The notes under the pieces were generated by a model. The model did no database searches and was not told the origin of the DNA. It saw only the letters and a list, made by a program, of their open reading frames with translations. From NCBI RefSeq assembly GCF_900176475.1, contig NZ_FWXX01000003.1, positions 248,001 to 312,000 of the forward strand: DNA of 64,000 nucleotides, in the 5' to 3' direction. Numbering within the stretch: position 1 is the first letter of the stretch; each line of letters opens with the position of its first letter. Below are positions 58,322 through 64,000 of this stretch, in pieces. This DNA is from Tropicibacter naphthalenivorans. GTDB taxonomy: Bacteria > Pseudomonadota > Alphaproteobacteria > Rhodobacterales > Rhodobacteraceae. The translations under genes and the position numbers were made by a program.

Positions 58322-59218
58322 TCAAGAAACGAAGGGCATGAGCCCCTCTTCGAGCAGGTCCCAGACCCGCCGGATGCGCGGCGTGGTGCGCACCGCTTCG
58401 TGTGCGGCCAGCCACAGCGGCAGGCCCGGCACGGGTAGGTCCGGCAGCAGTTGCTCGAGATCGGAAAAGCGCTGCGCCACGTTGTTCTGCGCAAAGCCGA
58501 TGCCACAGCCCGCGCGGATCAGTTCAAGGTAAACGCCGTGGTCATCGGTGCGCGTGGCGAACCAGTCGCGCTGGGCATCGACGCCGAATTCGCGCAGCCC
58601 TCGCAGCAACCGGTCCGAGCGGTCAAAGCCCACCAGATCGTGCTGGAGCAGTTCGGCCATGCTGGTGGGGCGTCCGCGTCTTTGCACATAGGATTGCGCG
58701 GCGTAGACCCCAAGGCTGAGATCACCCAAGTGTTTGGTGACAATATCTAATTGTTCGGTTCGGTACATGCGCACGGCAATGTCCGCCTCGCGGTAGAGTA
58801 GGTTTTCCGAGGCGTCCGAAGGCACCAGATCAATGCTGATATCCGGCTCGGCCTCGCGGATGCGCGCGATGATCGGCGGCAAGTGGTGATGCGCGGTAAA
58901 GACGCTGGCGGTGATCCTGACCGGCCCGCTCAGCCGGTGCGAATGGCCCGCCGCGCTCAGGTGCAGGGCGCGCATTGCCTCGGCCATTGTCCGCGCGTGG
59001 GGCAGCAGGCTCGCGCCGCAGGGCGTGATGGCAAAGCCGCGCGCTTGGCGGTGAAACAGGGTGACGTCCAGAACCTCTTCGGCCTTTTGGATTTGCCGCC
59101 CCACGGTGGGCTGCGACAGGCCCAATTGCCGCGCGGCCTCTGACAGCGAACCGGTTTCGGCCACGGTCAAAATGGTCTGCACCAGCGACCAGTCCAGCGA
59201 AGAGAGCGATTTGTCCAT
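58322..59218 (-). CDS. LysR-family transcriptional regulator
   Basis: 298 residues. The N-terminal winged helix includes VAETGSLSEAARQLGLSQPT VGRQ, and the effector domain follows from about residue 95. It is divergent from the epimerase gene at 59311 with palindromes in the gap, so it probably controls that gene and itself. The effector is unknown. It ends 61 bases from leuB on the same strand but does not look co-regulated with it. Confidence 0.92.
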   Translation of the reverse strand: MDKSLSSLDWSLVQTILTVAETGSLSEAARQLGLSQPTVGRQIQKAEEVLDVTLFHRQARGFAITPCGASLLPHARTMAEAMRALHLSAAGHSHRLSGPVRITASVFTAHHHLPPIIARIREAEPDISIDLVPSDASENLLYREADIAVRMYRTEQLDIVTKHLGDLSLGVYAAQSYVQRRGRPTSMAELLQHDLVGFDRSDRLLRGLREFGVDAQRDWFATRTDDHGVYLELIRAGCGIGFAQNNVAQRFSDLEQLLPDLPVPGLPLWLAAHEAVRTTPRIRRVWDLLEEGLMPFVS

Positions 59219-59272
59219 TCATCTATGAATACATGACCTGCGACATTTGCCAATTCACGAATGCAGGTGAAT
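59217..59272. promoter_or_regulatory. Two palindromes, probable LysR-type operators
   Basis: ATTCATCTATGAAT (59217-59230) spans the LysR start codon, and ATTCAC-N8-GTGAAT (59253-59272) lies 22 bases further, toward the epimerase gene. Both share the ATTCAY half. They would fit a recall and an activation site of a LysR regulator. Confidence 0.5.
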
Positions 59273-59310
59273 AGCGGAACCTGCCTTTGGTTGAGACACA
59301 GGAGCGTGCC

Positions 59311-60234
59311 ATGGTTGGACGAGTTCTTATTCTGGGCGGTAGCGGGCGCTTTGGGCGCAACATGGCCGAGGCGTTCTGGAATGCCGGGTGGAGCGTGACG
59401 CTGCATGATCGCAAACGCGGCGACCTGACGGCGGATGCCGAAGGCGTCGATGTGATCGTGCATGGCTGGAACCCGCCCTACGACCAATGGGAAGGGCAGG
59501 TGGCCGAGCAGATGCAGCGTGTAATCGCGGCGGCCAAGGCATCAAGGGCGACGATCCTATATCCCGGCAACGTCTATGTTTTTGGCGCCGATGCCGCGCC
59601 TGATTTCGGCCCGCATCAGCCTCATGGCGCGACCAATCCCATGGGGCAAATCCGCATCAATGCCGAGCGTGCCCTGCGAGACAGTGGCTGCCGGGTGATC
59701 CTGTTGCGTGCCGGCGATTTTCTGGACACCCAAGCGTCGGGTAATTGGTTCGACATGCAGATGGCCAAGACACTGAAAAAGGGCGTGCTGACCTACCCGG
59801 GCGACCCCGATGTACCGCACGCTTGGGCGTTTCTGCCGGATATGGCACGGGCTGCGGTCAAGCTGGTCGAGCGTCGGGACAGCCTGCCGACTTTCGCCGA
59901 CATCGCCTTTCCGGGCTACACACTGACCGGGCGCGCGTTGGCAGAGCTTTGCGCGCAGGCGATCCAAAAACCGGTACAGGTCAAGCGCATGTCTTGGTTG
60001 CCCTTGCAGGTGCTGCGGCCCTTTTGGGGTATGGCGCGGCGGCTGCTGGAAATGCGCTATTTGTGGGACAAGCCACACTTCCTGACCGAGGACAGCCTTG
60101 CAGAGGCGTTGCCAGATTTCACCGCGACGGACCCGGCCGAGGCGGTGGCCGCGGCGGTTGCGCCTGTGTTGGGGCAAGGTCCAGATCAACCCAAACAAGG
60201 CGATGCGGCCCGGCGTCCGGCGCGGGCGGTGTGA
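59311..60234 (+). CDS. NAD-dependent epimerase/dehydratase family protein
   Basis: 307 residues from the ATG at 59311, with AGGAG seven bases upstream. The Rossmann motif is VLILGGSGRFGRNMAEAFWN, and NVYVFGADAAPDFGPHQPHG resembles the catalytic YxxxK region, but a clear YxxxK is not seen. It is an extended short-chain dehydrogenase-like protein that may act on a nucleotide sugar or other carbonyl compound. Its last 116 bases overlap the 3' end of the gene on the other strand. Confidence 0.82.
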   Translation: MVGRVLILGGSGRFGRNMAEAFWNAGWSVTLHDRKRGDLTADAEGVDVIVHGWNPPYDQWEGQVAEQMQRVIAAAKASRATILYPGNVYVFGADAAPDFGPHQPHGATNPMGQIRINAERALRDSGCRVILLRAGDFLDTQASGNWFDMQMAKTLKKGVLTYPGDPDVPHAWAFLPDMARAAVKLVERRDSLPTFADIAFPGYTLTGRALAELCAQAIQKPVQVKRMSWLPLQVLRPFWGMARRLLEMRYLWDKPHFLTEDSLAEALPDFTATDPAEAVAAAVAPVLGQGPDQPKQGDAARRPARAV

Positions 60235-61099
60235 CGCCTGCGTCCAAGACAGGCAAAGCCCGGTCGGGCAGGACATAGCTTAGCCGCAGCTCGCCCAGAT
60301 CGTCCCACGCGGCGGTGGGCTGTCCGGGCAAAGGGTCGGTCCAGCGCGGATCGGCCAAAACCGCGCGGGCGGCCTCGTGCCGTCCGTCGCCGCGCATTGG
60401 GTCAATATTGAACTTGCCCGCGATGACCCACGGCGCGGGCGGCGCTGTTGCGGGATTGCTTAACCGATTGGGCCAAAACAACACTTCGTCCCGCCCTCGC
60501 CGCCCATTGCGATCCTCTGGACCGTCGAAAACCGGCGGGGTGGCGGCGAGCGTCAGCAGGGTAAAGGGCGTGGGCGCGTCGATCCTGAGTGCCCAAAATC
60601 CAGAGCTGGCAAGGCGTTGGATGTCGTGACCGGTGTCCTCTGGCACCATGGCGGTGCTGGGTACGTCTCGCCAAAGGATCGCGCTGTTGTCAGAAATCAA
60701 TTCAACGGGATAGCGTGACAGTACGGCCATCCCTGATTGCCCGGAAAACCACCCAAACCCTTGGGCGTCCCCCGGCCCACCCAGACGGCCATCCCCGTCC
60801 AGATCCAGTCCTGTCGGGCGCCCGGTATTTGGCCTTTGCGCAAAAAGATGGGGGTAGCCGCCTGCTTGGTCCGCCAACAGCCGCAAGGCCACAAGCCCCG
60901 CGTCATAGTCCAAATCCGTAAGCAGCAGGACGTCGGGCGACGCCTCGGCGATCACATCGACGCCGGGGACAGGATCGCCAGAGGCCAGTTCCTTGACCAA
61001 TATGCCGGGGTGTTTGCGGCTGAACTTGCCATCCCAAGTGGCCACACGCACGGTGTCCGCCAAGGCGGGGCCGCAAAGCAGCAAAAGCAATAGGATCAG
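60119..61099 (-). CDS. Exported endonuclease/exonuclease/phosphatase-fold protein
   Basis: About 320 residues with a hydrophobic leader (LILLLLLLCGPALA) and the EEP fold: VRVATWDGKFS, DVIAEASPDVLLLTDLD, GMAVLSRYPVEL, VIAGKFNIDP. The normal catalytic motifs are WN, E, GDFN and SDH; here they read WD, TD, GKFN and GPH, so activity is doubtful. No ATG, GTG or TTG gives a good start. CTG at 61099 overlaps the upstream stop, ATG at 61213 lies far inside the upstream gene. The end overlaps the epimerase gene tail-to-tail. Confidence 0.7.
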   Translation of the reverse strand: MILLLLLLCGPALADTVRVATWDGKFSRKHPGILVKELASGDPVPGVDVIAEASPDVLLLTDLDYDAGLVALRLLADQAGGYPHLFAQRPNTGRPTGLDLDGDGRLGGPGDAQGFGWFSGQSGMAVLSRYPVELISDNSAILWRDVPSTAMVPEDTGHDIQRLASSGFWALRIDAPTPFTLLTLAATPPVFDGPEDRNGRRGRDEVLFWPNRLSNPATAPPAPWVIAGKFNIDPMRGDGRHEAARAVLADPRWTDPLPGQPTAAWDDLGELRLSYVLPDRALPVLDAGVTPPAPDAGPHRLVWVDLDLAPTQAQPPRPPPRPGPSR

Positions 61100-61926
61100 G
61101 CGACCTGCAATTCCGCCTGCGCATAGGCGCGGCGGCGCTTTTCCTCGATCAGGTCGGCGATGCGCATCAACGCCACGCCGCGCATAATCAAACTCGCCGG
61201 AAGAAAGGCCCATGCGCTCATCATCCAGATCAGGGACTGCGGATCGGTCAGGTCGACCGGAGTCCCATAGACCGAGGCGGCCTTGAGCACCGCCGGGATC
61301 AAGAATGGCAGAAGGAACCCTAAGGCGACGTTAACGTGGCTGTCCCGCTTGAGTCGGCGCAGCACGTCGCCCCCGGCGGTGGGGTCAAACAGCGGCAGGT
61401 TCACCCAGAAATTAAACGCGCCCTTGCGGATCGGCCAATCCAGAAGGCGCACCAGCGCAACAAAGCACAGCAGCGACGCCAGCGAGATCAGATAGGCCAG
61501 CCCGGCGTGTGTGCGGATCATCTGCATGTGCGGCTCGTCCAGCCCCTCGGGCGCGAGCAGCACCATCAGGCGCACCGGCGAAAAGGGGAAATCCATCGCT
61601 TGGCCCACATGCAGCCCCGCGTAGGTCAACCATTGCGACAGGCCCGTTGGCGCAACCTGCCCGCGGCTGATCAGGGTCAGCAAAAGCACGGTCAAGAACA
61701 ACGCGATAAAGCGCATCCGATTGAACGGTGGCGCGTTGCGAAATTCGATAAGGGACGGATATTCCGCGAAATATTCGACAAACGTCAGAACAGAAGCAAC
61801 CAGGGCCAGCAGCGCGACCATCTGCGCCGCATCATGCCGGACCCCCGGCAAGATCAGCGCGGGCAATGCAATCAGCAAAGCCACAAGAATAGCTCTAGCG
61901 GCGGCTGCCACCATCCGTTTGATCAC
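61096..61926 (-). CDS. Multi-pass membrane protein, unknown function
   Basis: 276 residues if translation starts at the GTG at 61926 (AAGGGCAG upstream) or 272 from the ATG at 61914. About six hydrophobic segments are seen (ILVALLIALPALILPGV; FIALFLTVLLLTLIS; LLPFLIPAVLKAASVYG; AWAFLPASLIMRGVALM) with a charged C-terminal tail (LIEEKRRRAYAQAELQ). It is coupled to the EEP-fold gene by close overlap, so the two may work together at the cell envelope. No family is recognised. Confidence 0.75.
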   Translation of the reverse strand: MIKRMVAAAARAILVALLIALPALILPGVRHDAAQMVALLALVASVLTFVEYFAEYPSLIEFRNAPPFNRMRFIALFLTVLLLTLISRGQVAPTGLSQWLTYAGLHVGQAMDFPFSPVRLMVLLAPEGLDEPHMQMIRTHAGLAYLISLASLLCFVALVRLLDWPIRKGAFNFWVNLPLFDPTAGGDVLRRLKRDSHVNVALGFLLPFLIPAVLKAASVYGTPVDLTDPQSLIWMMSAWAFLPASLIMRGVALMRIADLIEEKRRRAYAQAELQVA

Positions 61927-62245
61927 AGGTCTGCCCTTCCGTTCCGGACGGTCGCGATACGATGCCGCGCCCTTGCTCCATCCCGATCCCGCCATTTGTG
62001 GCGGTTTGCCTCATTCTTGCCCAAGTTTTGCCTCTTTTGACGAATGGCGACAATAGCTGGAATGACCCTTCGCCTTATTTGAGGCGATTTAACGGAGCAG
62101 ATGGTGCGGGATTGCATCAATCGCGCGGCAACTTTGTGCAAGCCTCGCGTGGGCGCACAATATGCTGTGTTCGTCGGAAAAACCCTCACAACCGGGGGGT
62201 TTGCATGGGGTCAAGCATTAAGGACAGCGGACCCCAAACGCAACA
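61927..62245. other. Gap between the membrane protein gene and leuD
   Basis: No gene is seen in these 319 bases. A perfect hairpin (CCGCCA/TGGCGG, loop TTTG) lies at 61989-62004 and a weaker one (CGCCT/AGGCG) near 62072. The stretch must hold the promoter for the minus-strand membrane protein and EEP-fold genes. Confidence 0.4.
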
Positions 62246-62246
62246 A

Positions 62247-62265
62247 GGCCCGCGCGTGGCGGGCC
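62247..62265 (-). terminator. leuD terminator
   Basis: A perfect 7-base-pair GC stem (GGCCCGC/GCGGGCC) with a 5-base loop lies 28 bases after the leuD stop. On the minus strand it is followed by TTGTTG. Confidence 0.65.
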
Positions 62266-62292
62266 CTGTCCTATACCAAAGAGAGCGCTGGA

Positions 62293-62898
62293 TCAGACCC
62301 AGGGGCGTTCCTGCGCGGCCTTGGATTCGAAGGTGTCGATGGCCGACGCTTTTTCCATGGTCAGGCCGATGTCATCGAGACCGTTCATCAGGCAGTGCTT
62401 TTTGAACGCGTCCACTTCGAAGGCAAAGCTTTCGCCGTCCGACGTGGTGATGGTCTGGTTTTCCAGATCGACGGTCATGCGCGCGTTTGCGCCCTTTTCC
62501 GCGTCCTTCATCAGCACGTCGACCACGTCCTGCGGCATGACGATCGGCAGGATGCCGTTCTTGAAGCAGTTGTTGTAGAAGATGTCGGCAAAAGAGGTCG
62601 AGACGATGGCTTTGATCCCGAAATCCTTGATCGCCCACGGCGCGTGTTCGCGCGACGAGCCGCAGCCAAAGTTGTCACCGGCGATCAGGATCTCTGCGTC
62701 GCGGTACTGCGGCATGTTCAGCACGAAATCGGGGATCTCAGAGCCGTCGCGGTTGTAACGCATCTCGTCGAACAGGCTGACACCAAAGCCGGTGCGCTTG
62801 ATCGATTTCAAAAAGCGTTTGGGGATGATCATGTCGGTGTCGATGTTGACCAGCGGCATGGGGGCCGCGATCCCGGTGAGTTTTTCGAATTTGTCCAT
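62293..62898 (-). CDS. leuD: 3-isopropylmalate dehydratase small subunit LeuD
   Basis: 201 residues. The N-terminus [29 protein letters not shown]-type opening and the motif [20 protein letters not shown] are those of LeuD. It forms the swivelling domain of the isomerase and with LeuC converts 2- to 3-isopropylmalate. A glycosyltransferase-like gene separates it from leuC on the same strand with 26 bases between. Confidence 0.97.
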   Translation of the reverse strand: MDKFEKLTGIAAPMPLVNIDTDMIIPKRFLKSIKRTGFGVSLFDEMRYNRDGSEIPDFVLNMPQYRDAEILIAGDNFGCGSSREHAPWAIKDFGIKAIVSTSFADIFYNNCFKNGILPIVMPQDVVDVLMKDAEKGANARMTVDLENQTITTSDGESFAFEVDAFKKHCLMNGLDDIGLTMEKASAIDTFESKAAQERPWV

Positions 62899-62924
62899 GA
62901 GGACTCTCCTTGTTCTGGTGCCGC

Positions 62925-63746
62925 TCAGACGGCGATATCGAACCCGATTTCTCGGGCGTATTGGGCAATAAAGCTGCTCTTGGCGGGCATATGCTTGGTG
63001 TGGAACGGGCGGATCATCGACGCGTAAAGGTGCACGGTCAGCGTATCGAACGACAGGCTTTCCTCGGCGCCACCATGCGGGTTGAAAAAGACGTCCGAAT
63101 AGACACCGCGCACCGGGTAATAGACCTCGGGGCGGCGCAGGTGGTTGTCTTCTTTCATCGCGCGGATGGTGTGGCGCAGCGCACGCGGCCCCACCGCCGG
63201 ACGCACCAGCCGGAACGCAGTTTCAAGCCGGTTGCCGGGCTCTGCCGCGTCGACCTTGGCCTGTTGCGCGTCGTTCAGCCAGTGCGGCACGAAATGCGGG
63301 TCCTCGAACCAGTCGATCAACTGGTTCAGCGTCGCGGACTCGGGCGGAAGCCGCAGCACCGCGCCGTTGACCATCCCGCCATGTTCCTTACCGATGTGAA
63401 ACGGATCATCCGGCAGGGGCTGGACACACAGCACGTCGCAGTCGACCCACATCATCGGGGTCTGCTTCAGCAAATACAGCCGAAACAGGTCTGAAACCAT
63501 CGAGGCAGGCGCCTTGCCGTGGCCATGCGCCTTGCGGTCCCAGACCTCTGCGGCGGGGACGGTGTCCACGCCATCGGGGACCACCGGGGCCACGTCGGTG
63601 CCGTCGTAAAAGACGGTCACCTTGTGGCCATGGTGGACAAAGCTGGCGAGGCACAGTTGGTGCAGCCAATCCAGCTCTTTCCCGATCCAGAGGCTGGCCA
63701 CCTCAAGGCGCGCGTGCGCCGAAGCGGTGGCCGATCCGTTGGTCAT
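62925..63746 (-). CDS. DxD-type glycosyltransferase-like protein inside leuCD
   Basis: 273 residues. [20 protein letters not shown] followed by VLCVQPL shows the D-x-D motif of small GT-A sugar transferases (GT32/capsular type), with the N-terminal part [20 protein letters not shown] and no signal peptide. It might transfer a sugar to a surface polysaccharide or lipid. Its ATG overlaps the leuC stop (TAATG), and leuD follows, so it is made with leucine enzymes for reasons unknown. Confidence 0.8.
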   Translation of the reverse strand: MTNGSATASAHARLEVASLWIGKELDWLHQLCLASFVHHGHKVTVFYDGTDVAPVVPDGVDTVPAAEVWDRKAHGHGKAPASMVSDLFRLYLLKQTPMMWVDCDVLCVQPLPDDPFHIGKEHGGMVNGAVLRLPPESATLNQLIDWFEDPHFVPHWLNDAQQAKVDAAEPGNRLETAFRLVRPAVGPRALRHTIRAMKEDNHLRRPEVYYPVRGVYSDVFFNPHGGAEESLSFDTLTVHLYASMIRPFHTKHMPAKSSFIAQYAREIGFDIAV

Positions 63747-64000
63747 TACATCAGCTCCCGCACGTCGGTCAGGTGACCGGTCAGCGCCGCAGCGGCGGCC
63801 ATGGCAGGCGACACAAGGTGCGTACGGCCCTTAAAGCCCTGACGCCCTTCGAAGTTGCGGTTCGAGGTCGAGGCGCAGCGCTCGTTCTCGGACAGCTGGT
63901 CGGGGTTCATCGCCAGACACATGGAGCAACCCGCCATACGCCATTCAAAACCGGCGTCGGTAAAGATCTTGTCCAGACCTTCTTCCTCGGCCTGCGCACG
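63746..64000 (-). CDS. leuC: 3-isopropylmalate dehydratase large subunit LeuC, C-terminal part
   Basis: The last 84 residues of LeuC are visible; the gene continues past the right edge. [20 protein letters not shown] and [31 protein letters not shown] contain cysteines of the [4Fe-4S] site (C-x2-C) and the aconitase-type [10 protein letters not shown] signature. It dehydrates and rehydrates isopropylmalate with LeuD. The stop overlaps the start of the glycosyltransferase-like gene. Confidence 0.96.
   Translation of the reverse strand, partial: RAQAEEEGLDKIFTDAGFEWRMAGCSMCLAMNPDQLSENERCASTSNRNFEGRQGFKGRTHLVSPAMAAAAALTGHLTDVRELM

Overview
The window looks like chromosomal DNA of a GC-rich alphaproteobacterium of the Rhodobacterales (Roseobacter-type). 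The evidence is the flagellar cluster with FlbT and FlaF, the core order rpsT - dnaA - dnaN - recF - gyrB, the ubiE-ubiB pair, and an erythritol locus of the Brucella/rhizobial type. Genes are dense, often with ATGA or TAATG overlaps. I saw no insertion sequence, prophage or CRISPR array. All calls come from reading sequence and translation; no database search was run.

Region 1 (1-22940) is a flagellar cluster. Plus strand: the end of flgK, then flgL, flgI, motA, a 795-residue exported protein, flhA, fliR, flhB and a FliJ-like coiled-coil gene. Minus strand: flgB-flgC-fliE-fliQ-flgF-flgG-flgA-flgH-fliL. Then come fliI (+), flbT, flaF, flagellin, an FlgN-like gene and a FlgJ-like gene (all minus), and fliK-flgD (+). 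The basal-body ring, switch and MotB genes are not in the window.

Region 2 (22941-34834) is housekeeping. It holds a 56-residue exported protein, ubiB/ubiE (ubiquinone), mutM (DNA repair), an enoyl-CoA hydratase, rpsT, dnaA, dnaN, recF and gyrB. No DnaA-box cluster was seen beside dnaA.

Region 3 (34833-49315) is an erythritol catabolic locus. EryA (kinase), EryB (FAD dehydrogenase), EryC (epimerase), a TpiA paralogue (EryH) and RpiB (EryI) would convert erythritol to D-erythrose 4-phosphate. A transaldolase/fructose-6-phosphate aldolase-family protein can link this to hexose phosphate. A divergent ABC importer (DUF2291 protein, ATPase, permease, binding protein) and two regulators (DeoR-type and SorC-type EryD) complete it. 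A near-consensus FMN riboswitch lies inside the eryA-eryD gene run, before ribH2 (lumazine synthase), an iron-ADH gene and eryD. This is the most interesting arrangement in the window.

Region 4 (49316-55671) is nitrite and cyanate assimilation. A hairpin-rich leader precedes nirB-nirD and a formate/nitrite-family channel. After a strong terminator come a fused PP2C phosphatase-Ser/Thr kinase and cynS (cyanase). No nitrate reductase is present.

Region 5 (55672-64000) holds a 40-codon micro-ORF, tRNA-Pro(CGG), an EamA transporter, leuB, a LysR regulator with a divergent epimerase, a nuclease-fold exported protein with altered catalytic motifs, a membrane protein, and leuC-glycosyltransferase-leuD, cut by the window edge inside leuC.
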